8,013 nt of DNA from Clostridia bacterium (GTDB lineage: Bacteria; Bacillota; Clostridia; DUPQ01): the NCBI GenBank assembly GCA_030592355.1, contig JAUVJE010000113.1, forward strand, positions 1-8,013, given 5' to 3'. This document shows, piece by piece, positions 1 to 6,227 of this stretch. How positions within the stretch are numbered: position 1 is the stretch's first letter; each line of letters begins with the position of its first letter. The notes beneath the pieces are model-generated. The model did not search any database. It saw nothing but the letters and a program-made list of their open reading frames with translations, and was not told the origin of the DNA. The position numbers and the translations under genes are program-made.

Positions 1-219
1 AAATTTTCTGTGTATTTTATTCTGGAATTTAACTTTTCAATTTACGCTTGAAAAAATGATGTTTTTGTTTTAACTTTCGCAACCATCCATAACTTTTTAT
101 TCACTTCTAATGCTTACTGTAACACAGAAACCAAACAGTCTAATAATTCATTACATCCATATTTTTGACATTTCCTTTAATGCGAAGACTAATACCCTTT
201 ATCTTGTTTACAGATTTCA
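1..219. other. Non-coding stretch downstream of the opine dehydrogenase
   Basis: This AT-rich stretch follows the stop codon of the minus-strand opine dehydrogenase. I see no open frame with a credible start and ribosome site on either strand. The only structure is a 7-bp inverted repeat (34-40 with 48-54, 7-nt loop). It is AT-rich and has no U-run on its minus-strand exit side, so it is not a convincing terminator. The real end of the transcript may lie to the left of the window. Confidence 0.5.
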
Positions 220-1413
220 CTAATACAAATCTTCAATACTTGAAAATCCATAAGCCTGAGGTATTCCATATTTAAATATGTCTTTTTTCACTTCCTCAGC
301 TATTGAAAGCTTATGATTTTTTATTATCCTTTCACCCATTGCTTTCTGAGCCCATACAAGCGTTTTATCTATATGATAAGTCCTGACTTTAAGCATTTGT
401 GCAATTGATTTTGCTATACAAAGCCCGTAAAAAACATCGTCAGTTAAAAATCTATGATTCATATTCAATATCCATTTTCCATTTTTTTCAATAACGGGAG
501 GTTTTATTTTCACAAGTATGCCGGAATTTTGCAAGGTATCAAGATAAGACTTGTTATTTTTAATGTTTGTCTTGTTATCCTGTTCAATATAACTCATCAT
601 ATATGTAAACTTTTTATCTGGAAACTGTTCCCTAATCTTCCGTCTTATTATAGAATAATCCTTATCCAAGCCCTTCAGGATTCGTGCGGAAAGCTTATTA
701 AAATCATCATAAAAAAATGGTATTTCTTCCATTGTCTCCCATCTTCCACCTGATTCTAAATATAGGCCGTACATTCTTGATGTGTGCAGAATCTGGTTAT
801 CAACCGACATTGTCAACGACAGAAAATTGTCTGCCTGTCTGAAAGACCCATGTCCGAACCACTCGAAAGCAACCTTTTTAAAAAGAACATCATTTAGGAA
901 TGCAAAATCTTCTCTTGGTTCAACTGCAACTATATTAATCGGTTTGGCTCCGTAAATGACTCCTTTTTTACCATAAATCCCGGTTCTGCATATCCACGGT
1001 ATCAAACCAAACGCAAAGGTCTTAACATTATTCAGTCCGAATTTATTTTTTATTTCACCTGTCATCCAGTTAAACCCACCTTGTCCATATACCGTTCCTA
1101 TGTATACTTCCTTATCCTTATTTATCATAGGTGCTATTTCGTGAAGCTGCTTCCTGTAAATATGAACAGGTAGGCAAAGGATTATGATATCTGCTTCCGG
1201 GATGATATCTGCAGGGTCTGAAGAAATTTTGTTTAACTCTCCCTTAAAACTCCTTACAAATTCACCGGTAGGTCGTACAAAATCAAGATCAATGATTTTC
1301 CCCCACATATCGGGTTTTCGCGTTAAAAGGTTAATATTCATTTCGGTTTTTGAAAGGAGCGGAATCAATACATGTGCACTGCTGCCTCCTCCTACTATTG
1401 CAATTGTCATCAT
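220..1413 (-). CDS. NAD(P)-dependent octopine/nopaline-type (opine) dehydrogenase
   Basis: The 397-residue protein has the two-domain layout of opine dehydrogenases. These cytoplasmic enzymes reductively condense the amino group of an amino acid with a 2-oxo acid using NAD(P)H. The N-terminal Rossmann domain opens with the dinucleotide loop IAIVGGGSSAH (residues 4-14), and a second hydrophobic strand, ADIIILCLPVH, lies near 74-84. The C-terminal octopine-dehydrogenase-type domain has the conserved Asn/His pair in DNQILH (N206, H210, the proposed catalytic His) and the family signature HRFLTDDVFYGL (320-331). Length is normal for the family. The start is one of two adjacent ATGs (1413 or 1410), preceded by a weak GGGG at 1421-1424. 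The gene lies 40 bp downstream of lysine 2,3-aminomutase on the same strand and is very probably co-transcribed. The substrate is inferred: beta-lysine or lysine is plausible from the neighbour. Other members of this superfamily, such as ketopantoate-reductase-like proteins, fit the C-terminal signature less well. Confidence 0.85.
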   Translation of the reverse strand: MMTIAIVGGGSSAHVLIPLLSKTEMNINLLTRKPDMWGKIIDLDFVRPTGEFVRSFKGELNKISSDPADIIPEADIIILCLPVHIYRKQLHEIAPMINKDKEVYIGTVYGQGGFNWMTGEIKNKFGLNNVKTFAFGLIPWICRTGIYGKKGVIYGAKPINIVAVEPREDFAFLNDVLFKKVAFEWFGHGSFRQADNFLSLTMSVDNQILHTSRMYGLYLESGGRWETMEEIPFFYDDFNKLSARILKGLDKDYSIIRRKIREQFPDKKFTYMMSYIEQDNKTNIKNNKSYLDTLQNSGILVKIKPPVIEKNGKWILNMNHRFLTDDVFYGLCIAKSIAQMLKVRTYHIDKTLVWAQKAMGERIIKNHKLSIAEEVKKDIFKYGIPQAYGFSSIEDLY

Positions 1414-1453
1414 AATTCTACCCCATCATTATCTCGGATTTGTATTCCGTGTT

Positions 1454-2650
1454 TTATTCATTACGCAGCATCCCCAGTACACCCTGGTTTTCAACTTTTT
1501 TTAACCCCGCACAAACTTCGCATTTGCATTCCTGAGAATAATCACTGGGTTCCTCGTACTCAAACAATTTTCCTTGATAATTTCTCATTATTATCTTATT
1601 ACTGCTTCTGCTTATTACATAATTAGGCATAAGAGGGATTTTCCCGCCGCCTCCCGGAGCATCTATGACGAAAGTCGGAACGGCCATCCCTGAAGTATGT
1701 CCACGCAGACCCTCAATAATTTCAATCCCGGATGAAACAGGTGTCCTGAAATGTTCTATCCCTCCTACCAAATCACATTGATATATATAGTATGGACGCA
1801 CACGTATTGAAAGAAGCTTTCTTACAAGCTTTTTCATAACATGCACACAATCATTAACACCTCTCAGTAATACTGTCTGATTGCCCAATGGTATTCCGGC
1901 ATCAGCAAGTCTGGCACATGCTTGGGAAGATTCCTCAGTAATCTCATTCGGGTGGTTCACGTGAGTATTTATCCATATCGGATGGTATTTTTTTAGCATT
2001 TGTACTAATTCATCATCTATACGCTGCGGTAGAACAACAGGAACTCTGGTTCCAATCCTGATTATCTCAATATGCTTGATTTCTTTTAATTTCCTAAGAA
2101 TTATTTCGAGCCTTTTTGTTGATAACATAAAAGGGTCGCCACCAGATAATATAACATCACGAATTTCTTTGTGAGCACTTATATATTTCAATCCCTTATC
2201 AAATTGTGCCATCGAAAGATTAGTGTCTTTTTGTCCTGCAAACCTTCTTCTTGTACAATGTCTGCAATACATTGCACATCTGTCAGTAAGAAGTAATAAC
2301 ACTCTGTCCGGATATCGGTGAACCACTCCCTGAACAGGCATACTTCCATCTTCATTCAATGGATCATCATTGTCAGTTAATACGTAATCATTTTCATGTA
2401 CAGTTGGAACTGACTGCTTTCTAATTGGATCATCACTGTCTTCAGGATTAATCAAAGAAAGGTAATAAGGTGTTATCGCCATTCTTAACTTATTCCCAAC
2501 ATTTTTTTCTTCTTTCTTTATTTTTATATAACTTTCCAGATCTTCAATTGTTTCAATCCTATTAGATATCTGCCATTTCCAATCATTCCATTCTGCCTCC
2601 GTGGCATGCGGAAATAATCTCTTTCTCCCTTGGGTCTTTGAGTAAATCAT
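1454..2650 (-). CDS. kamA: L-lysine 2,3-aminomutase (radical SAM, PLP)
   Basis: This enzyme interconverts L-lysine and L-beta-lysine using a [4Fe-4S] cluster, S-adenosylmethionine and PLP. The 398-residue protein keeps residue numbering matching the Clostridium subterminale enzyme as I remember it. The cluster cysteines are C125, C129 and C132 (CAMYCRHC). R134 can bind the substrate carboxylate. K337 in PGGGGK is the PLP Schiff-base lysine. The zinc ligands are C268 and C375/C377/C380 (CKCEVC). D293 and D330, which bind the lysine side-chain amine, are both present; glutamate 2,3-aminomutases carry Lys and Asn there, so lysine is the expected substrate. The start ATG has GGAGAG at 2654-2659. 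The gene heads a two-gene unit with an opine dehydrogenase 40 bp downstream and is preceded by a long AT-rich leader. Beta-lysine can feed lysine fermentation or osmolyte synthesis (ablA role). No kamDE, kdd, kce or ablB is visible here. Confidence 0.95.
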   Translation of the reverse strand: MIYSKTQGRKRLFPHATEAEWNDWKWQISNRIETIEDLESYIKIKKEEKNVGNKLRMAITPYYLSLINPEDSDDPIRKQSVPTVHENDYVLTDNDDPLNEDGSMPVQGVVHRYPDRVLLLLTDRCAMYCRHCTRRRFAGQKDTNLSMAQFDKGLKYISAHKEIRDVILSGGDPFMLSTKRLEIILRKLKEIKHIEIIRIGTRVPVVLPQRIDDELVQMLKKYHPIWINTHVNHPNEITEESSQACARLADAGIPLGNQTVLLRGVNDCVHVMKKLVRKLLSIRVRPYYIYQCDLVGGIEHFRTPVSSGIEIIEGLRGHTSGMAVPTFVIDAPGGGGKIPLMPNYVISRSSNKIIMRNYQGKLFEYEEPSDYSQECKCEVCAGLKKVENQGVLGMLRNE

Positions 2651-2668
2651 TTTCTCTCCATCTAAAAA

Positions 2669-2681
2669 ACTAATAATGAAA
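2669..2681. repeat. 13-bp direct repeat, copy 1
   Basis: The plus-strand sequence ACTAATAATGAAA recurs exactly at 2861-2873. Both copies are preceded by a CTAAAAA-type tract (2662-2668 and 2846-2852); the second copy has an extra 8-bp ACTATTATG-like insertion between tract and repeat. The pair brackets the potentially structured part of the kamA leader. In AT-rich DNA a 13-bp match may be chance or a small duplication. Confidence 0.5.
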
Positions 2682-2860
2682 TCATTAATTAATTAATAAG
2701 TTTTAAATTTTGGTTTTAGAGTGCCTATAAAGCTATCTTGCAACAACCGAATATTTCCGCAGAACGTACCTATTCAGACCCCAGTTCCAATATTATTTTT
2801 CGTTCTCACTTTATCATTTTTTGAAATAGCTAAATTCTTCGAAGCCTAAAAACTATTATG

Positions 2861-2873
2861 ACTAATAATGAAA
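2861..2873. repeat. 13-bp direct repeat, copy 2
   Basis: Second exact copy of ACTAATAATGAAA (see 2669-2681). It lies about 22 bp downstream, in transcription sense, of the putative extended -10, near the predicted 5' end of the kamA leader. Confidence 0.5.
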
Positions 2874-2894
2874 ATTACTTCACATCTGGTCTAT

Positions 2895-2903
2895 ATTATA
2901 GCA
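2895..2903 (-). promoter_or_regulatory. Extended -10 promoter element for the kamA-opine dehydrogenase operon
   Basis: The minus strand reads TGCTATAAT here, a perfect sigma-A extended -10 (TGnTATAAT). There is no good -35 hexamer at 16-18 bp, which is tolerated in extended -10 promoters. The site lies upstream of kamA and just downstream of the transposase relic. The surrounding DNA is very AT-rich, so chance occurrence is possible. Confidence 0.5.
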
Positions 2904-2940
2904 TAAAATTGGTTTTTATTATAGTTTATATATTAAATAT

Positions 2941-3480
2941 CTAATTACATTGCCCATATTTTTTTGCCCGAAAAGCTTTGTTTCCCATCGTACGCTTAAT
3001 AAAATCAGTACCCCGGACTTCACAAATCATGCCAAAGCAACATGTCTTTCTCAAAGCCTACGTACTGCATGTTGTGACGTTCACCTGCCTTCGGGTCGTA
3101 ACAGAATATTTCAGCACCATTGTTGTAACCTGTGATGTTATGCCTGTTCTCAAACATCCTGATTTCTTCCTTGTCCTTCCACTGGTTTATCATATCGATA
3201 ACAGGTTTTTCCCCTTATTCATCATACAGACTCTCATTAAGTTTTTGACTGTCATCTCCCTTGTCCGCGGTAAAAATGCTGCAACCTTCAGTGACTTCCC
3301 TTTGATTTTCACTGAACCTTTTTATCATACTGCTCATGACAACCTGCACGGTGCAGGAGGCCACCATTACTTCATATGCCACCGGCAGTTCATATTTTGC
3401 AACACTATCAGATGCAGCATGTACCCGACCCAGCTTTTTATACCATTTGGCTTGGTGGAAAGTTTATTTATCATTCTCCG
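2941..3480 (-). pseudogene. Decayed fragment of an IS DDE-type transposase
   Basis: Conceptual translation of the minus strand gives a broken protein resembling the central part of a clostridial IS4/IS1182-like DDE transposase. Recognisable pieces in order are WVGYMLHLIV, then after a frameshift near 3402 AKYELPVAYEV, TADKGDDSQKLNESLYDE (containing a likely catalytic Asp), an in-frame TAA at 3215-3217, and then KPVIDMINQWKDKEE, FCYDPKAGERHNMQYVGFEKD. A second frameshift near 3035 may continue the similarity (CFGMICEVRG) to a stop at 2941-2943. The N-terminal part with the first catalytic Asp and the C-terminal part with the catalytic Glu are not found, and no clear terminal inverted repeats or target duplication are visible. 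It cannot encode an active transposase. Family naming rests on remembered motif patterns. The outer limits, especially 2941-3000, are approximate. Confidence 0.75.
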
Positions 3481-3678
3481 AGATAAGCTTATAGCCTTGT
3501 TTTAGATACTATGCAATTAGCTCAAGTTAATTTAAAATACGACGCCCGCCTTTCGGGTAAATATTAAAATTTCAAGTACTTCCGGGATGTGCAATAATGC
3601 AACAACTTCAATTTACATGTGGTACGCTTTTCCCGAGCTGCTTTAGAAACACAGAATCAAACCCGGTTTGTGTTCGAA
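3481..3678. other. Spacer between transposase relic and antiporter gene
   Basis: About 200 bp between the recognisable relic and the antiporter stop codon. It may hold unrecognisable N-terminal transposase debris. No intact open frame with a ribosome site is seen. It contains the stem described at 3648-3674 and a weak CCCG/CGGG mini-hairpin near 3544-3557. Confidence 0.4.
3648..3674 (-). terminator. Possible 3' stem-loop after the antiporter gene
   Basis: Five bases past the antiporter stop codon the minus-strand transcript can pair AACACA (3674-3669) with UGUGUU (3653-3648), with a short inner AAC/GUU pairing. It sits where a terminator or 3' protective stem is expected, but only a short U-containing tail follows and there is an internal bulge. 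It is a weak candidate, not a canonical rho-independent terminator. Confidence 0.25.
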
Positions 3679-4908
3679 TTACGTTCCTCGACCACCTTGT
3701 ATCTTATTTGTGGTCTGCGGTACGTTATTGGGATGATGGAGAAGTTTTTTAGCCCCGATTCGAATTCCAATGGCTCCGATCGGTGCAGTAATAATAATCG
3801 ACAAAACTGCCATTGCAAGTATTAATTCACCGCCTTTTACTCCCATGGCCAAAGGCACGGCTCCAATTGCCGCCTGCACTGTTGCTTTGGGAATATATGC
3901 GATAACGCAAAATGCCTTTTCCTTTACGTTTAAATTACACTTCATTATTGAAAGTAAAACTCCTGCGCTGCGAATAACAAGACCTGCGAGGATTATAATC
4001 AATCCGGCAAGGCCTGCATCGAAAATTACATCTATATTTACCTTTGCACCTACCAGAACGAACAAGAGTATCTCGGCCAGAATCCATATCTTGCCGAATT
4101 TTACAGCTATCCTTTCTGAAGCTTTTGGAAGTTTCTCTATCAAAATGAATCCTACTGTCATTATTCCAAGCAGAGAGGATACCGCGAAAGAACCTTTTAT
4201 AAGATCTTCTAAGGCTGTCATCAGTATGGCAGACCCTAGTATTATTAAAACCTTTTTTGTATCTCGTATATGGTATTTGGAAAAGAACTTCACAAAGATA
4301 AAGCCAATAATTAAACCAAGGATAATCCCGCTGACAACTGAAATCCCGGCATTAAGCACACCTGCCGCAATACTTGCTTTCTCCCCGGCATAAAGCCCCA
4401 GGAATGCCGTGAAAATAGTAATTGCAAAAATATCATCAGCCGAAGCGCCTGCTAAAATCAATGTAGGTATGCCTTTATCGCTCCCTATGCCGCGGCGTGA
4501 ATACTCCAGCATGGCAGGAACAACGACGGCGGGCGAAACAGCTGCAATGGCAAATCCCATGATTCCCGCTTCAAGCCAACCCATATCAAAAACCCATACA
4601 GACATTATGAGCAATGCGCTTCCTTCGAGCAAACAAGGTATAATACTCATTCTGAAAGCAGCCGGCCCGACTTTTGACAATGTTTCCTTTTTCAGTCCCA
4701 ATCCTGCACGCAATAATATAATTATAAGAGCTATTTTTCTAAAATCGGCTGAAACAGCCATGATATCAGGTTTTAACAGATCAAAGCCCCATGGCCCTAA
4801 AAGCACCCCGGCTATCAGCATTCCCAATAAACCGGGGAGTTTAATCTTTTCGAATAACCAGTTAAATATTAGACCGGTTATTACTATTAAAGCAAAACTG
4901 TATGCCAC
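3679..4908 (-). CDS. NHA/SLC9B-like (CPA2) cation:proton antiporter
   Basis: This 409-residue integral membrane protein has about 12-13 hydrophobic segments from residue 4 to about 380 and a short polar tail. It probably exchanges Na+ or another monovalent cation for H+. Segment 4 contains AVSPAVVVPAM (123-133), matching the unwound-helix motif of the NHA branch. GASADDIFAITIF (154-166) carries adjacent D158-D159, the ion-binding Asp pair typical of electrogenic CPA2 transporters; CPA1 members have Asn-Asp. IPKATVQAAIG (339-349) supplies the conserved membrane lysine (K341) and closely resembles the equivalent motif of animal NHA2 (SLC9B2). The start is GTG, chosen because GGGGAG lies 9 nt upstream inside the end of ackA. 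The start codon is 6 bp past the ackA stop, so translation is probably coupled. There is no KTN/TrkA-N regulatory domain, which argues against KefB/KefC. Ion specificity is not deducible. Confidence 0.88.
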   Translation of the reverse strand: MAYSFALIVITGLIFNWLFEKIKLPGLLGMLIAGVLLGPWGFDLLKPDIMAVSADFRKIALIIILLRAGLGLKKETLSKVGPAAFRMSIIPCLLEGSALLIMSVWVFDMGWLEAGIMGFAIAAVSPAVVVPAMLEYSRRGIGSDKGIPTLILAGASADDIFAITIFTAFLGLYAGEKASIAAGVLNAGISVVSGIILGLIIGFIFVKFFSKYHIRDTKKVLIILGSAILMTALEDLIKGSFAVSSLLGIMTVGFILIEKLPKASERIAVKFGKIWILAEILLFVLVGAKVNIDVIFDAGLAGLIIILAGLVIRSAGVLLSIMKCNLNVKEKAFCVIAYIPKATVQAAIGAVPLAMGVKGGELILAMAVLSIIITAPIGAIGIRIGAKKLLHHPNNVPQTTNKIQGGRGT

Positions 4909-4914
4909 TTATCT

Positions 4915-6183
4915 TTACTCCCCTTCAAAAGGATAGTTTTCAGGAGCTTCTTTTTCAAGAAAACCAATATAAAGAGTATCATAGGCAATAACCAATTCTT
5001 CATCCGTCGGAATGACCATTGCTTTTATAACGCTTCCGTTGTATTCGCCCTCTGCGATAACAATTTCCTCTCCGCGTACACGATTGTTTTCTTCATTAAT
5101 TATAAAGTTAAAACCCTCCAGCATGCCCAGTACCTTCTGCCTTACATACCACTCGTTTTCGCCAACGCCTGCTGTAAATACAATGGCATCGCATCCATTT
5201 GAAGTCGCCATATAGCTTCCTATGTATTTTGCAATCCTGTAAGAGTATATATCAACAATTCCTTCGCTGAATTCATCGCCTTCAAGTGCTTTGGTTCTGA
5301 TATCCTGCATAAGGTTTGTGCCGCTGATGCCTTTTAAGCCGCTTTCCTTATTCAGCATCCTCATAACTTCATCATAAGCCTCGCCCAAATCCATCCCTTG
5401 TTCATCTGCAAAAATATGTGCCACATGCCCGATTATAGCCGGATCCATATCTCCGCTTCTCGTTCCCATTATGACGCCTTCCAGTGGTGTAAATCCCATG
5501 CTGGTGTCCATGCTTTTCCCTTTGATTACTTTTGAAATACTTGACCCATTTCCCATATGGGCAGTCACGCAATTTATATTGTCATGTGATTTTCCGAGCA
5601 TAGCGGCGGCTCTTCTGGATACATAAAGATGGCTGGTTCCATGGAAACCATATCTTCTTACAAGAAAATCCGTGTACCATTTTTCAGGAAGCGCATAACG
5701 ATAGGCAGACTCGGGAATAGTTGCATGAAACGCCGTATCAAAAACGGCTACATTGGGTACGCCCGGAAGTAATTTTTCAGCAACGATAATCCCTTTTAAA
5801 TTCTGAGGATTGTGCAGGGGCGCCAAAGGTGCAAGTTTTTCTATCTCTTCTATAACTTCATCCGTCAGCAGTACGCTCATATTGTATTTCGAACCGCCGT
5901 GAACAACCCTGTGGCCGATTGCAATAATGGTTTCCTTTGGCATTTCCTGCTTTTTAAATATGCCGAACATCTCTATTAGGGCATCTTCGTGGTCAGGTAA
6001 TTCGATTTTATATTTGGTTTTTTTACCATTAATTTCGAATTTCATGGTGCTTCTTTCACAGTTGCCTATTTCTTCTGCAAACCCGACTATTATCGCTTCC
6101 ACCGTGTCATCTTCATTAACTTTAAATAAGTTATATTTAAGTGATGAGCTTCCGCAGTTTAGCGCCAATATGGTTTTATTCAT
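4915..6183 (-). CDS. ackA: Acetate kinase
   Basis: Acetate kinase interconverts acetyl phosphate + ADP and acetate + ATP in the cytoplasm; in fermenters it is the main substrate-level ATP step after phosphotransacetylase. The 422-residue protein has the ASKHA-fold signatures: LALNCGSSSLKY (6-17), HRVVHGG (91-97), HNPQNL (124-129), VFDTAFHATIP (147-157), RYGFHGTSH (177-185), AHMGNGSS (208-215), MGTRSGDMDPA (239-249) and FTAGVGENE (336-344). By alignment from memory to the Methanosarcina enzyme, N9, R92, H124, D149, F180, N212, R242 and E395/E396 fill the catalytic positions. The start is ATG at 6183, with AAGGAG 6 nt upstream; an in-frame TTG five codons earlier overlaps that site and is rejected. 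No pta lies next to it; instead the antiporter follows 6 bp after the stop. Propionate or a longer acid could also be used, since family members overlap in specificity. Confidence 0.95.
   Translation of the reverse strand: MNKTILALNCGSSSLKYNLFKVNEDDTVEAIIVGFAEEIGNCERSTMKFEINGKKTKYKIELPDHEDALIEMFGIFKKQEMPKETIIAIGHRVVHGGSKYNMSVLLTDEVIEEIEKLAPLAPLHNPQNLKGIIVAEKLLPGVPNVAVFDTAFHATIPESAYRYALPEKWYTDFLVRRYGFHGTSHLYVSRRAAAMLGKSHDNINCVTAHMGNGSSISKVIKGKSMDTSMGFTPLEGVIMGTRSGDMDPAIIGHVAHIFADEQGMDLGEAYDEVMRMLNKESGLKGISGTNLMQDIRTKALEGDEFSEGIVDIYSYRIAKYIGSYMATSNGCDAIVFTAGVGENEWYVRQKVLGMLEGFNFIINEENNRVRGEEIVIAEGEYNGSVIKAMVIPTDEELVIAYDTLYIGFLEKEAPENYPFEGE
4918..4923 (-). promoter_or_regulatory. Ribosome binding site of the antiporter, inside ackA
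   Basis: The minus strand reads AAGGGGAG just before and in the last ackA codons (GGGGAG at 4923-4918), 9 nt from the GTG start at 4908-4906. No ATG lies at a comparable distance. This decides the GTG start and implies that ribosomes finishing ackA feed antiporter initiation. Confidence 0.7.
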
Positions 6184-6189
6184 TCTTTT

Positions 6190-6195
6190 CTCCTT
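6190..6195 (-). promoter_or_regulatory. Ribosome binding site of ackA
   Basis: AAGGAG on the minus strand, 6 nt before ATG at 6183-6181. It fixes the ackA start and rules out the TTG that begins just upstream of this motif. It lies in the 44-bp gap after the oxidoreductase stop codon, in which I see no good promoter or terminator, so read-through from the upstream gene is likely. Confidence 0.8.
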
Positions 6196-6227
6196 CAAAT
6201 CATTTATTTTATCCGGATTATCCGTTA

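Larger units (their letters stand above)
2651..2894 (-). promoter_or_regulatory. Long, possibly structured 5' leader of kamA
   Basis: If transcription starts from the extended -10 at 2895-2903, the aminomutase mRNA has an untranslated leader of about 240 nt. Complementary segments, in RNA order, are AGCUAU (2831-2826) with AUAGCU (2736-2731), enclosing AGAACG (2806-2801) with CGUUCU (2766-2761) and CUGAAUA (2777-2771) with UAUUCGG (2753-2747). The last two pairings interleave, as in a pseudoknot. I found no lysine-riboswitch core and no T-box sequence (AGGGUGGNACCGCG-like). No convincing peptide is encoded. That the leader is regulatory is inferred from its length and complementarity only. 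An alternative promoter inside it (TTGCAA, 17-bp spacer, TCTAAA, about 2711-2739 on the minus strand) would make the leader much shorter. Confidence 0.35.

Noticed and set aside
34..54. 7-bp inverted repeat as terminator of the kam operon
   Set aside because: AT-rich stem, no U-run on the exit side, and about 165 bp away from the stop codon.
1454..2650. Glutamate 2,3-aminomutase instead of lysine 2,3-aminomutase
   Set aside because: D293 and D330, which bind the lysine side-chain amine, are both present; glutamate enzymes carry Lys and Asn at these sites.
2664..2687. Terminator-like hairpin before kamA (TAATGA/TCATTA followed by a T-run on the minus strand)
   Set aside because: The stem is nearly all A-T with a 2-nt centre, too unstable for a rho-independent terminator, although an attenuator cannot be fully excluded.
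2651..2894. Lysine riboswitch or T-box in front of kamA
   Set aside because: The conserved core sequences of these elements are not recognisable in the leader.
2978..3505. 175-codon plus-strand open frame in the intergenic region
   Set aside because: It is antisense to the decayed transposase, has no ribosome site and shows no domain-like pattern.
3770..4936. Two long plus-strand open frames opposite the antiporter
   Set aside because: They mirror the hydrophobic codons of the antiporter, have low-complexity Ser/Pro/Ile-rich content and lack ribosome sites.
6184..6198. TTG start five codons upstream for acetate kinase
   Set aside because: The TTG overlaps the AAGGAG ribosome site of the ATG at 6183, and the family N-terminus begins at that ATG.
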